The notes under the pieces: model-generated
The model's input: only the letters and a program-made list of their open reading frames with translations
What the model was told of the DNA's origin: nothing
Databases searched by the model: none
Position numbers and translations under genes: made by a program
In this document: positions 19,987-31,997 of the stretch, one piece after another
Numbering within the stretch: the stretch's first letter is position 1
Layout of the letters: each line of letters begins with the position of its first letter
DNA from: Branchipolynoe longqiensis
Lineage: Eukaryota; Annelida; Polychaeta; Phyllodocida; Polynoidae
Assembly: GCA_030323885.1 (NCBI GenBank)
Contig: CM059187.1
Coordinates: 131,322,424-131,386,423, forward strand
Reading direction: 5' to 3'
Length of the DNA stretch: 64,000 nucleotides

Positions 19987-20524
19987 AGGTGGACGTGGAC
20001 GTGTCCTCAACGTACATATATGTATATGTATCGTTTATTTGTATATATATATCTCTCTTTTCCATGTGTGTATACATTTTATATATACACATATATATAT
20101 ATATATATATCTTGCTTTCTTTCCCTCTCAGTCAAAGGGGATGAGAGCAGCGCAGTTAGTTGCACATGATGAAGATACAGGTGGCTCAAAATGAAGGATA
20201 AACTGGAGATGTCCTATTCAGAATAATAATACAGGACGAGCATTACAAATGCAACCATCCAAATAATAAAACAAGTCAGTTATGATGTGTCAGGTATTTG
20301 CATTCAGATATTGTACATAATCTACTGCTGATTTAAACAAATTGATTTAATTGCCACAAATTGTCTAGGTTATTTATTGCTGAAACTTACAATTATTGAT
20401 ATAGGAGCAGGTGCTCTCGTGAAATTGCGTCGCATGTCCTCTTTGTCAGGATTTGCATGTGTTTATATATGTATATATATATATACACATACAAATACTA
20501 AAATTCTGAGATATGTGTATATAT
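19526..20524. other. Non-coding with TA/TATG microsatellites
   Basis: Microsatellites lie at 19920-19985, 20040-20110 and 20462-20490. The 165-codon open frame here translates mainly to Tyr/Ile repeats and is not a gene. Confidence 0.6.
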
Positions 20525-21001
20525 ATGAGTCAGACTCACGAAAATAGGCCAATCGGGGAAAGTTGTCAGCGTCAAGCATTGGATGTCGGCATCGAATGGC
20601 ATAATTATAGTTTACATTGACACAAGTGTTGGAAAGTCCTTACATTTATCCGGATTGTAAAGGTAGAGAAAATACAACAACCGTATTTGTTTCTAGGATA
20701 ATTTAATATGAAACAAAGAAATGCACTACACATTAAGAATTGCGACGCCAACATCTTTTAAAGATGTTGGTGTCGAGCATTGGATGTCGGCATGGAACAG
20801 CATAATTATAGTTTAACATTGACAGAGGGGTTGGAAAGTTCTTAAATTTATCCTGAATGTAAAGGTAGAGAAAATACAACAACCCTATTTGTTTCTAGGA
20901 TAATTTAATATGAAACAAAGAAATGCACTACCCTTTAAGAATTGTGATGCCGACATCTTAAATTGACCACCAATTGGCCCATTTTCGTGAGGCCGACTCA
21001 T
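20525..21001. mobile_element. TIR element with internal 201-bp duplication
   Basis: The ends begin GAGTCAGACTCACGAAAATA on the left; the right end read in reverse begins GAGTCGGCCTCACGAAAATG. The interior is two direct copies of about 201 bp, the AGCATTGGATGTCGGCAT block occurring at 20575 and 20776. It is inserted in TATATA sequence and has no ORF. Confidence 0.8.
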
Positions 21002-21022
21002 ATATATTTATATATGTATGTG

Positions 21023-21213
21023 CAGTAAAACCTCTCTAACCGACCACCTCCACAGATTGACCACTCCCGTATATTGATCGGTTTAATTGGTTCCCAAACG
21101 ATTGCACATACAATATCATTGAAACAATAAAAAAAACTCCCTAAAGCGACCACCTCTATAAATAGCCATTCAAAGTCGGACCCACGGTCGGTCCATTTAG
21201 AGAGGTTGTACTG
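21023..21213 (-). mobile_element. CAGT-type MITE, third clear copy
   Basis: Ends CAGTAAAACCTCTC and GAGAGGTTGTACTG; 191 bp, in reverse orientation to the 18.3-kb copy. It lies in a TATG microsatellite. Confidence 0.8.
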
Positions 21214-21640
21214 TATGTATGTGTGTATGTATATGTATGTGTATATATATATACATATGTATATATATATATATATATCAGAAGATCGACACCGGAAATG
21301 CTCTGCCATTGCTGAAGTCAATATGGAAGACTAGACAGCCATCTGGGTGTCAGGTTTCGCATGGGTCATACCGGTTCTATTTACAAGCGTACTCTCCCAG
21401 ACTAGCAGACAACGTCGACAGTCATCTGATTATTCTACCTAGATCCGTCATGAACTGCCAATTTATGTTAAACCCAGAACACATGATTTTGCGATATGAA
21501 TATGGGAACATAAATAAGGACACTACCACCTATAAGTTCCCTTCTCTACATTAGTTATTATCTACTAGCCTACTGTCATAGGACCATGTCTACTAGCCTA
21601 CTGTCATAGGACTGTATACGGACCCTTGTTGCACGCTCTT
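21214..21640. other. Microsatellite then unassigned DNA
   Basis: TATG/TA repeats run to 21280. Positions 21490-21600 resemble 18495-18595, and the phrase TCTACTAGCCTACTGTCATA is duplicated in tandem at 21570-21610. Confidence 0.45.
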
Positions 21641-22085
21641 GTAGGCTTTTGGAGTTATTGACAAGGCGAAAAAGCAGCTCATTGCAATGGATTTTATTCA
21701 ATAACATATATGGTTGTACTAGTCAATAAACAATAAAGTCACAAGTTGGATGTTCGTCCATTAATTTGATTGTCGACTCAGGCCCTCAACCCTGCCGCTT
21801 AAGTTTGTTTGTACGTTTGAAGGGATGGGTGGGCAGCTGAGTTAGGGTCGTGTGTTGCTCGTCCAGCTGCTGGGGTCATAGTGATGTTTGATAATTTCTT
21901 GGGGGCGACGATGGGTGGCCGTGACGTCAGAGATCTCGCGAGAGACTTGGTTCGCGTGAACCCAGGTAGGGGCATGGTGACCAGGTAAGGGCAGGTAGGG
22001 ATCAAACCCAGGTGGCGTGACTGGGGAGACTCCTTGTTCATGCGGAAATTACCCATGTTGGCGAACCAACATGAACAATGCTTGT
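21641..22085 (-). mobile_element. Possible non-autonomous Ngaro-like relic
   Basis: The right end (22014-22068) resembles the plus strand of the intact A repeat. CCCAGGTGGCGTGACTGG parallels GCCAGGTGGCGAGCCCCGG, and AAATTACCCATGTT then AACATGAACAAT parallels its terminus. A perfect 8-bp hairpin CATGTTGG-CGAA-CCAACATG sits there. The left part (21690-21760) is only loosely like the B repeat. No intact frame is present. Confidence 0.5.
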
Positions 22086-22459
22086 TATGTCCCGGGAATA
22101 AAGGAGGAATGGGTGGAGTCATTGATTATGTCAATTGCAACATTTGATGTACAGGAGGACAGGTACTGATATATGAATGGGGGTATCCTAGCAGCTTGTC
22201 AAGGTGGTCAAATACAGATCAAACTGGTGAAGTAATCAGCCAACTAGTTACTGATGCAGAGAAAGGAATAATTTACTTCAGCCTCTGCTTTTGTATATAT
22301 CCGGTATTCGGAAGTGCATGCCCACAATTATGTGGTCCCATTTTCACTTCAAATACCTCCAAAATTCACCATTTTGAATCAAATGCATTTCAAATTAAAG
22401 TGAAATAGCTAATAATTAGCAACCTAATATGTGTCTCTAAAAAATTAAAAAAAGATTAG

Positions 22460-22775
22460 GCGTGGTTGTCGAATCGGTAGAACGTGGACCTCGCAGATGT
22501 GAGATCAGGAGGTTGGTTTCCGGTTGAGTCAAACAAATAACTTATACAATTGATACTTGTCGCTTCCTAGCAGGGCAATCTGCATTAATAGGATAGGGAA
22601 AGGACTGGTCACCTCAGTGTCAGGATAATTTGACTGAGTGGGATTTTGGGTCATGGTGCCAGCGACCTGATTTCCCACTGGGGCAGCACCATAAAGTCAC
22701 CATGAGTGTGAACTATGACAAGTCGGTACCTATCCAGATATGACCTTAAATGTTGTTATTCAACAACCAACCAAT
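22460..22775 (+). mobile_element. SINE-B copy, full length
   Basis: The tRNA-like head (GTGGTTGTCGAATCGGTAGA, B-box region GGAGGTTGGTTTCC) is followed by the full body through AAATGTTGTTATTCAACAAC. A lysine/arginine-type tRNA ancestor is possible but cannot be fixed. Confidence 0.8.
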
Positions 22776-23494
22776 AACTAACTCTAACAAAAATCCGGAG
22801 AAACTCGAACCCATATGTTTGTTGAACATTACTAGCATAGCTGTCAATGCTGACCTGCTGCTCTGATCTATACTAATACATACTTCACTAATAATTCCAT
22901 TTCCTCGGTGTCCACTGACCCTGATAGCTGGCCTTAAAGGACCCCCACCCCTCTACATCCCCATCACCACCGCCCCATACTGATATAAATACATCAGGCT
23001 AATGAAATAATCTTCCATGAGCAAAGTGCTCATCGAATTTCCGGGAAGTGCCCCCGGAAATTATGACTGGCTTGGAACTTGGAAGCTCAGCAACAACAAC
23101 AACAAAGAAAGAAAAGATGAACCCATATAAAAGAAATTAATATAAGGACCACAATCTCCATCCATACCGTTCTAATGGTGTGTCAATGACAAAGGATTAT
23201 TGGGGATCATAATAACAGTCCGACACAAATCACTGGGCGAAATTAATGGGGGTGATAAGGAGGCGGTGTGTATCATGTTTTGATGCGTGCGTCAGCCGAG
23301 CTGAAAGATAAAGGGTGGTGGCCCGATCACGCCAAGACGGTTCCGTTATTGACCAGATTCCCGCCAGCCCGGCGGTGATCGGAGCGCCACCGTCACGAAG
23401 CGGTGACATGGGGAACTAAGCAGATATGCCTCATAGGACTTGGACACATACTGATATATTTAGACGTTTTCGTGGTGTTTTTTATGTTTTTTGA
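22776..23494. other. Single-copy-looking DNA
   Basis: From 23180 to 23430 the sequence is GC-richer and shows no link to the repeats in this window. Its words include GGGGATCATAATAACAG, CGAAATTAATGGGGG and GGCGGTGATCGGAGCGCCAC. There is no ORF of note; it is a candidate conserved non-coding or regulatory block. Confidence 0.35.
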
Positions 23495-23835
23495 TGGGGT
23501 GTTTATGCTGTCCATAGCATGAAAGTTCAGATGACCGAGCTTGTTTTCAATGCTGGGCAGTTATAGTTTTGTGTTTCTTAAAGTTATATCTTGGGTTAGT
23601 GATCTATGTTAATGTTTTTGGGGGTTTTCTTGGGAAGACTTTTTTCTACTTAATTCTATACTAACCTACTCTATTTACATGTTATAGGCTTGTACATAAT
23701 AGGTGGTTGGGTTATGTTTGTTTGGATTTGATTTGCTTATATTGTTGGTGTATGTGTTATCTGGCTTTAATATTTTCGGGTTTCCCGTCATGGGCTGTCC
23801 AGCTGGTGTTGTTTAAATAAGACGGGTTTCTTCAG
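23495..23835 (-). mobile_element. LINE-1f 3' UTR, copy 2
   Basis: It starts at GCTGTCCATAGCATG and follows the 14.4-kb and 50.0-kb copies with deletions, ending after the TATGTTATCTGGCTTTAATA block. Confidence 0.7.
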
Positions 23836-23904
23836 TATTGTTTGATATTAATGTAGGAAAGGTTGTTATTGATGGTTAGTGTTATAGTTATCTTCTTGTA
23901 GTTT

Positions 23905-24115
23905 TGTATCCTAGCAACATCCAAAATTCATATCAGAAGGATGGGCACTGCCTTGTTAGAGTGCGCATTCATGGCGGTTTTATAGGGCTGCCCTGACAGA
24001 CCAGGCTGCCAGCACCATGATCCGATATCCCTCACGGTCACATTATTCTGATACAGTGCTAACCAGTCCTTGTAGCCTGCGCTCTATCGATTCTGCCACT
24101 ACGACTGGCTCAAAG
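23905..24115 (-). mobile_element. SINE-B, diverged copy
   Basis: In reverse orientation it has CCTAGCAACATCCAAAATTC, a degraded TTTATAGGGCTGCCCTGACA, and GTCACATTATTCTGATACAG. Confidence 0.6.
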
Positions 24116-24455
24116 TTATGTTGTTTAGTGTATAATATCGTTTTCAAGGAGCATATGCAGTGATCACGACATTAACATGTATTTGAAAATAGGTATATAT
24201 ATTTTGTTATATTTCTTTTTAAAGTGAAACAAGGGAAACAAAAAAAAAGTTTAAAGACAATTCTAAACCCATTGTAAAATCTTCCGATATAAAGGCATGA
24301 GGACCTATGCGAAATTACTATAATAAATTACAAACTGTCTATATAATGATAAAAGGTAATATATAAAAACCAAAGGCATATGAGGGATGTGTGAAGTTGG
24401 TAAACTATTACTCATTAGGTATAGACATTGTATAATAGAATAGTCTTTGGATGAG
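24116..24455. other. Unassigned AT-rich DNA
   Basis: No feature is recognised. Confidence 0.4.
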
Positions 24456-24780
24456 TGTCACTTCTGGGATTTGCTAGGAACACTCTTTGGAAGAGTCACC
24501 TCACATACCCCCTCCCCCCCATGGTGTTATTTATGGATCATTGACCACTACAGGGCACTGTAACCAGTGTGGCTAAGCCTTGGCAACAGCATATTGTACT
24601 CTGATTGGTGGATTAAACCATGTGACCACTGACATGTTGGATTCTAGAAAACCTATATAAACCAATAAATGAAGGAGTCTCACTCTCCTACTTTCACTCT
24701 TCACCTATTTTCCTTCATTACCTGTATTGCTTTCATTTGGCTTGTCCACACCACCCACACCACCAGCCGGCGACTTTACA
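24456..24780 (+). mobile_element. Solo LTR, family L
   Basis: It has the C-rich block CATACCCCCTCCCCCCC, CCTATATAAACCAATAAATG (a good TATA box), a pyrimidine-rich block, and the end GCGACTTTACA as in the 17.5-kb copy. The 5' boundary is approximate. Confidence 0.65.
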
Positions 24781-24785
24781 CCATG

Positions 24786-25025
24786 TAATACATATTCACT
24801 GAATGCATGATACATTTATTGGACTGGATGTGTACACAGTTACTACTACAGCTGATACTTGATTTATAAAATGTATAATACTTTTAGTAACAAACAGGAT
24901 TTGCATGCAGTCACTATTACAACTGATAGTAGTATCATTTATGTATTAAGGAGTTGTACTGTACGGCCGGAAGACCAGTGCTCCGGCGCTGACAAGAGAT
25001 ATTATTCGATGAATACAAAAGAAAA
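24786..25025 (+). repeat. R5 repeat, long copy
   Basis: About 240 bp is homologous, in inverse orientation, to 32255-32545. It includes ATTCACTGAATGCATGATAC, TTTGCATGCAGTCACTATTA and CCAGTGCTCCGGCGCTGACA. Confidence 0.7.
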
Positions 25026-25560
25026 AGGTATTGCCACTGTTTTCAGAGGGCAGCTTTCATAGTGGAAAGATGTTATAAACCCTTGACCACACATCCTGCT
25101 GTACGATGAGTTGGCATATTAGTTAGTTTCCCCACCTGTATCAAAGGATGGATTAGTGGTTGAAATTCTATATAAGATCTTTTCCAAATGAGCTGCTACC
25201 GATAGAATTAGTTGTTGCCACTGTCATCAGAGGGCATCTTGATGGTAGACATCCTCGGTAGGATATCTTCCACATAGGATGTTACACAATGACCAGCAGA
25301 GGGCAGGTCAGTGGTGGAAATCGTTTATGAAACCTTTCCCATATAGGTGCCAGTGGTATTGTTAATGTCTTGCACTGACATAAGAGCGCGGGGTGAGGGT
25401 GTAAATCGTTCATTACTATCTGATGGGAGTTTCCTGTAGCCCGACCCTAGCGGGGTCGCCGGGAAGCAGGCCGGGATTCCTCTTGGAGGAACCCCAGAGG
25501 AGAGCCTCTGGTTTGGCAAAACCTAGACGGGAATGTAGGATCTATACTAAGTAATTAACT
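25026..25560. other. Unassigned DNA
   Basis: The phrases CATCAGAGGGCA and CAGCAGAGGGCAG recur near 25040, 25220 and 25290, hinting at worn repeat units. No gene is seen. Confidence 0.35.
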
Positions 25561-25564
25561 AAGC

Positions 25565-26170
25565 GCCACCACTAGTAACACACCCAGCAACATCACCACC
25601 ATCACCACTATCATCAGTCCCATTGTCACTACCAGGACTAGCGCCACTAGTCCCAGCTGCAACAACCCCAGCACCAGCACAACAACCTACACCACCATGG
25701 GAAGTGCCACAAGCATCGCCACCACCATCAGCAACACCACCACCTTCAGCACCACCACCACTCCTTCAACACCACCGCACCAGCACCAGCACCACCAGAA
25801 CCACCATAACTACTACCAGGACCAGCACCATCAGTCCCAGCAGCAACAGCAACAGCAACACCATCAGCACCACAACCACCTTCACCACCATCAACACCAC
25901 CACCACTAATACCATCACCACCATCAGCATAACCACCATCATTACCATCGCCGACATCAGTACCACCATCACCTCTACCAGGACAGGCACGACCAGTCCC
26001 ATCAGCAACACCAACACCACTGCCACCATAAACACCAACGCCAACACCTTCACCACCATCTCCACCCGCACCACCAAGACGCCGACCCCACCACCACCAA
26101 CAACAACACCACGACCATCAGCCCCCATTACCACCAACGCCATAGCTACTGCAATCACCATCACACCACG
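25565..26170 (+). repeat. CAC/ACC/CAG trinucleotide-rich tract
   Basis: Degenerate CACCAC, ACCATC and CAGCAA trinucleotides extend over about 600 bp. All reading frames stay open by composition (Thr/Ser/Pro-, His/Gln- or Met/Val-rich), which is not evidence of a protein. Confidence 0.85.
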
Positions 26171-26414
26171 GCATCCACCAGCAGCACAGATCGTTCAGAC
26201 GAGCTCTAATCTCACATGCCAGTATCATTAAACCAATGAAGCTAAACCCAATAACGGTGGATACACCCTACAAAGATGTGAGAGTAAACAAAACCAACAA
26301 CTAACGCACAAGTTTCAATCGCCACATCCTCTACGCAAAGCTCACCAATGCCAAGCTTACAGAAACCGAAGACCATCCAGAGGAACATTACTGGGCAATT
26401 GCTTGGTTGATTAT

Positions 26415-26745
26415 TGAGCCTTATGTCTTGGCAACATCTAAGGCCACATCAGGATGGGTACCGACTTGTGACAGTGTGCACTTATGGTGACTTTATAGTG
26501 CTTCCCCACTGGGAGGCCAGACCACCAGCACCATGACCCAATATCCCACTCAGTCATATTATCCTGACAGTGAGACAACCAGTCATTGCCTTATCCTAAT
26601 GATGCTGAGTGCCTGGATAAGAAGTGACAAGTATCAATTTTATAATAAGTCATTGGTTTGACCTCGACCAGGAACAGAACTCCCGATCTCCCGCACATGA
26701 GGCCCGCGCTGTCCGGATTCGGCCATGGCGCCCGGTCTAGACAAT
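26415..26745 (-). mobile_element. SINE-B copy, full length
   Basis: In reverse orientation the body carries TTATAGTGCTTCCCCACTGG and CACTCAGTCATATTATCCTG. The tRNA-like head lies at 26665-26735. Confidence 0.8.
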
Positions 26746-28647
26746 TGAGGATGGCAATTCTATCCTATTCTAATTAGCTGTGCTGGATAGAATTACCGAA
26801 TATATCATGACAAGAATCACACTCACTTTTCAATGGGCCTTTCTGCATTCACATCAATCCAGACCACGTGGCAGTCTTCCCCGTAAAATGTCTACGCTGT
26901 CGGAATCTCCGCCGCCGCCTCGCATCGAGGCTCCTAAACACTCGCACCCAACACACACTTCCAGACATCCTGTCCTTACGCCAACACTGTGCTGTAAACT
27001 AGATTACCAGCCACCCTCGCCACCCAACCGTCTCGGACCCCTATAAACACGCGTCGGGGCCATTGGCTTGGATCCAGCCTATCAAAAGCTAGACCCCCCT
27101 CCCCCTACACACACAATCCCATCTACACACTCTACCCCCAACACCCTTTCCCCCCCCCCCCCTACAACCTATCAAAACCTGGGGCCCCCTCCCCTCCCAC
27201 ACACACTCCCACCTACACAATCTACCCCCACAACCGCCACCACCCTTCCCCCGCCCTGTCCCTCCACCCTCACATCCCCACACCCCCACACCCTCAGGCC
27301 CACAACCACCGGAACCCAGATTTGTAATTCTAATTAACAACGGAAATACTGCTGATGCCTATTTTTGTGATGTCAAATCTTGGTGTGTTATAATCTTTTA
27401 ACCCCATAGTTGTGTCTGAGGTAATGCGGGATGGGGATCCTTTAATAAATACTTTTTTTTTTAAACCGCTATAATGATACATATATCCGACTGTCTTATA
27501 ACATCTGTCTTCACGTGGTCCATCTGACAGTTTGAAGCATCGCGAACATTAACTCTACCCTCTATATAAATCTATGAGGGCCTTTTTTTTCTGCTTCACG
27601 GGGGTGTGGGTGTTGAGCTGGCGGTGGGTGGTGAGTGGTTGGATGTGGGTGGGTGGTGGATGGTGGGTGGTGGGTGGTGGATGGAGGAGGAGGTGGGGTG
27701 AGAGACAATCAGCCCAGCTGCTGGGTATTGATTACCGCTTTAAAGGCGCGCCAACAATGACACGAGGCGTGATCTATCAACGGGGTACCTGCGGCCAGTG
27801 CTGCGAGCTGCTCACTGAGCAGAACGTCGAATCCACTGATGTAAAACCAAGAAAGGACAACCCCAATAAAAGGCGAAATTAAAGTTAAAGGCGCCCTCAA
27901 ATTATACATCTCAGACTCGACAACTGCTCTGTTATACATGTAGAATGCGGCTAGTCAACTCATAAGGTGCGAAGTGGACCAGTTCAATAATTGAATAGCT
28001 TGCAGTAAAAATGGACCATTCTCTGAAAATGAGTACCACATCTTTGGGTTTCACATTACGACAGTGATCATTAATTTTTCTTTTTTTTGGTTAAGAGGTC
28101 AAAGAGGTATTGTTGCCTCTGTGTGTTATGTATGTTAGGAATACTACATGTATTGAATCTATCCCACAACATGCATACACAAAATATGCTTGTATGATTT
28201 TGTGCTAAGGTGAAAATGTGAAAAGTTGCCATGCATTCACCATAGCCGATTGCCACCTTTTGTGCTAGGGGCATCGTTAAACAAACAAACAAAGTTTCAT
28301 CATAAGACAACCTTTTTTGCTTAACTGTAGTAAATATAGTCTTGTTTAAATATGTTATGTTTAAAAACAATGATATTCTGGATGTGCATTTGATTTCCAT
28401 GTTCTTCAAGTGCTCAATTTGTAAAGATCAAAATTAACAAGTGAAATAGCTGGGCGGTTTTCAACTCTGACATATGCACAACATCTAAAGCTTGATGTGA
28501 ACATAGATTCTAATTCTACTATTATTTGGAATGTGTTCTTTCTTTTATAGGAAGGTTTCCATGTCACACTTTAGGACCCAGTTTCAGAAAATTACCCAAA
28601 TACCTCTCTTGCTGTATATACTGCATGAACTATGTATATGTATATTG
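26746..28647. other. Non-coding with C-rich and G-rich tracts
   Basis: Positions 27085-27300 are CCCCCTCCCC/CACACACTCC-rich, and 27600-27695 are GGTGGGTGG-rich. Between them, 27700-27890 is a mixed-composition, GC-moderate block (CGCCAACAATGACACGAGGC) that looks single-copy. No recognisable protein domain is found. Confidence 0.5.
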
Positions 28648-29045
28648 TTACGCAGGTATTGCAATACCTCAGGGAGTTTAACACCCCTGCCCTGCAAAGT
28701 TGTAAACCACTGCCTTGTGGTACAGGTTCTTGACAGAACCGAAGGCTAAGGGAGCAAACCCTAAACAGAAAACCATGTCACTGTGGCAGCATTAAGGGCG
28801 GTTGATGTATGGAACTCCCAACATCTCGCGACCAGCCACTGCAGGGACAAATAGTTTTGCGCCTGTCTTGTGAAACCTCTATTTGCTCCCCGAGAGAGTG
28901 CCGCTGGTAACTTGCAAAAGCCAGCAGCACTTCAACACTTTTGCAGGCAGCTTTCATCAAATGTACAACCGCACAAAGGAGAGCGGCAGTTAAATAATGA
29001 AAGCAGTCTTTGTCGCATCGCGACCGACAGCATGATGATGACTGT
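28648..29045 (+). mobile_element. PER repeat, copy 2
   Basis: It starts with AGGTATTGCAATACCT (28654-28669), shares the 57.3-kb copy's sequence with two deletions, and ends CATGATGATGAC. The antisense frame 28778-28960 keeps the CKSVEVLLAFASYQ phrase. Confidence 0.75.
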
Positions 29046-30309
29046 ATATCTATATGTATATGTATGTTTTTATAGACATATAAACCGGATTACTGTTCCT
29101 TGCTTGGGGTGGGGGGGGGGGGGGTTGTAACCTTACGACGGTTACTGGTTGCAGAACTGCAACATTTGTAGAGAGGCTCCGATAAATGGGCCCAATCTTT
29201 GGTTGAAGATTAATCTTCAGTAGGGTCCTTGGGCTGAAGTGTATGTATAGGTTCACATCAATACTGACCTTTGTTCTCACCTAGTTTGACCTTGAATCAA
29301 TGTGAAGATCTGTAGTGAATCTCCTTCACTGAAAGGCTTCACTCTACCGAAATGAGATAGTCATGGTCTGTTTGACACATATGCAACTTAGAGTGGGTGG
29401 CTAAAGAACAAGCCAACTGTGTAGTTCTGCTTGATGTGTTATACTCTGTTTGCGATTATGGTTTTCTGATTCTGAATCTTGGACTCTACTGTCCAGGGTC
29501 AGTATGTGGACTGGCAAATCGGAAAAAAAAATATTGACCTTCATTTTCCCCATTTCAAGGCCTTGAAAAGAGTTGAATTTAACCAAGTTTGGGTAATTAG
29601 TCTTGACAAGCCTTACATTCCATTAACCTATATCCACTGATCTAAAATAGTCAAAAATGTTTCTTTCCTGAAATGCAGATGAAAATAGACTTGAATTCCT
29701 ATCAAAACAGCCTTGAAAAAGCCTTGAAATAGCTTTGAATTCCATATCTTCACATCTGTCTGGACCCTGAATATGTATCTAAATTAAGGGCAGTGTATCA
29801 TGTGTATATACATTGAAAAGGTTTTGTTTGCTTTGCACTGATATTGCTTGGATTTACCTGGAGAACTTGCGATAATAAAAGCACAACAAAACACACACAA
29901 ACTAACCACATCAAGCTCGCAATGTAAGTCGCGCCCTCCTTATTTATTTATGTATTTTTGTATTGATGGCAAAAGAAAGCCAATATATGGAATTGTAGAG
30001 CATCAATGTCACTTATGCAACCTGAGTTGTGATGTCCTACAATCCAGCCCAGAACTATTTACATATCAAAGTAAGTGATTTGTGAATTTTGTGTAAGATT
30101 AGATGGGTGATATGAGGCAAGAGAGAAAACAAACAAAATAAAAAAATAAAAAACACACAAAAACACCTTAACCGCAAAAGATGTACAAATAGCAATTTGA
30201 TGTTCTACGAAATAGTACATAACAGTCCAGATTAACAACTTCAATAAAGTAAACAGTAGATACTTAATATTTACTAATACTGATACCCATACAAGGAATG
30301 TATTAGATG
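29046..30309. other. Unassigned DNA
   Basis: There is a G-run at 29107-29123. Repeated CCTTGAAA words near 29555-29740 suggest a worn repeat. No gene is seen. Confidence 0.45.
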
Positions 30310-30690
30310 TTAGGCACATTTATAAACAAAAGTTTAGAGTAATTCTTGAATGCATCATATCTCAGTAAGGTCTGAGTTACAAGGGGCATGTCATTCAAGA
30401 TTTTGGACCCCTTAAAAGTAGGGTGTTTTTAACCTTTTCATTGTTTGGGTGAATGACTTTAAGTATGAGCTTGTCATGTTGTTTTGTTATACCAGGATTT
30501 ATATCATGGTATTTCTTATCCTGAGCTCTCTTAAACATAAAATTGGCTAAATACTGGCTTCTTTTAGTTTCTAGTGGGAATAAGTTAATTTTACAATGTT
30601 TTTCGTCTATAGTTAGGCCAATACTTGAGGGGCTAAGAACTATGGAAATTGCTCTATTTTGCAAACACTGTAATTTACTGTTAGAGACTA
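30310..30690 (-). pseudogene. Non-LTR RT C-terminal remnant
   Basis: The minus-strand translation gives KLQCLQNRAISIVL and then FPLETKRSQYLANFMFKRAQ, which matches the usual region after the RT fingers in CR1/Jockey-group LINEs. It ends LLFINVPNI-stop near 30310. A frameshift near 30400 breaks it. It is interrupted on its 5' side by the 3' tail of the neighbouring LINE. Confidence 0.65.
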
Positions 30691-30694
30691 ACTT

Positions 30695-31015
30695 ACACTT
30701 ACACTTACACTTATCCTCTTCTGCTTAAGAAATTAGGCATCAATGCCTGTTAGCAGGTTTGGCGTGTCTAAGTGGGACCTAGTGAAATTATAGTTTTCGT
30801 GCGGCGAGCACTGACTGTAGAGGTAATTTACCCAGTGCTTATCGAGGCGTCCTTTGAAAGAGTTTAAGCTTGGGGTGTTCACTACATCAGCTGGTAGTCT
30901 TTTCCAAATTTTCCCGGCTCTTTCAGTGAGGAAATTTTGATGAACTCGCTTGTTAGTCCTGGGTTTGACGATCTTCTTATTATGCCCTCTGGTTATCAGA
31001 CCGTGTGTTAGCCCA
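30695..31015 (-). pseudogene. CR1-like LINE C-terminal end
   Basis: The minus strand reads ITRGHNKKIVKP, then FLTERAGKIWKRLPADVV, then SLNSFKGRLDKHW before a stop at 30733-30735. This is the standard C-terminal motif of CR1-type LINEs (W-N-x-L-P then SxxxFKxxLDxxW). A 3' tail of AGTGTA hexamers (30695-30715 region) follows. It is strongly 5'-truncated. Confidence 0.85.
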
Positions 31016-31625
31016 CTAATTCACATTGAACACGCACTGCTAACACTGTTTTCCAATAGATACCTGTCTGTTGCATCTATTGGCTGGGAAACCAGTTTGT
31101 CAGTGCAGTGACTGATAATAAGGAACTACTACTACTGAACTGCCAAACTTTACAGAATATACTGGATTTGCACAGTTTTTATAAGTTGACATTATCCAAT
31201 AATGCAATATTTGTGGTCAGTATTGTCAGTTTGCCGCATCACGAGTCATAAAGGTGAGTTTAAATAGTCCAAAGCAGCATACCAGCCGATCGATCGACGT
31301 CCGCTCTGGGTGTAAACAAAGAGACGTACAACGCACTGGAATAGTGACCTTGAATTGTGCCCTTGTGTGCCATGAAGCCTATCATATTACAATCTAGTTG
31401 GCACTCAGCCCTCTCCCCGATGGTGATCTAATGTAAAATATTCTGATAAAACGCATTGGTGGGGAATGCAGATGGTCTATAATGGAGTACAAATGGTCTA
31501 TTAATTTAAATGATATGTAGGCCAGGTGCATGACTGTATTTATGTAGTTGCTGGTGATTCTTTACTTATGGTCAATAGTCATTGTGTATTAGGTAGATAG
31601 TGTGAAGGAGGTACTAGTGATAGTG
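31016..31625. other. Unassigned DNA
   Basis: I see no recognisable feature. The 31.2-kb part (GATCGATCGACGTCCGC) is of mixed composition. Confidence 0.4.
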
Positions 31626-31997
31626 TGTAAGGAGCCTCAAGAGCTCTACTCACTACCCCCTCCCCCCGCCCCAACTCTTAGTCACAGATCACCACAGACA
31701 CAACTCAGGCAGGTGGAGGCCAGGCAGCCACACCGCATGGTGGTGGTGGGCAGATCACATTAGCCATGGTGACCCAAGAATGCTTACTGTTCATTGGAGG
31801 AACTATAAATCTTTGTTGCTCATTGGAGATAATGGTGAGGTGGTATGCCATACCAGGTCCATGTACCACTATATAATAATACACCTGAGGGTACAAGCTC
31901 TCACTTTCATTCTTTATACTCTTCCTTTCTCTTCTTGCCTGTATTGATTTCCTATTGCCTGCCTACGCGACCCCAGATGCCAGCCGTCAACTTTGCA
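31626..31997 (+). mobile_element. Solo LTR, family L
   Basis: It begins TGTAAGGAGCCTCAAG and has the C-rich block ACTACCCCCTCCCCCCG. A block around GGTGGGCAGATCAC is shared with the 17.5-kb copy, followed by ACTATATAATAATACACCTG and a pyrimidine-rich block. It ends TCAACTTTGCA. Confidence 0.65.

Noticed and set aside
19672..20194. 83-165 codon frames rich in Tyr and Ile
   Set aside because: They come from TATA/TATG microsatellite.
25623..26231. 202-codon Thr/Pro-rich open frame
   Set aside because: Every phase of the CAC/ACC trinucleotide tract is open, and no domain or start context is seen.
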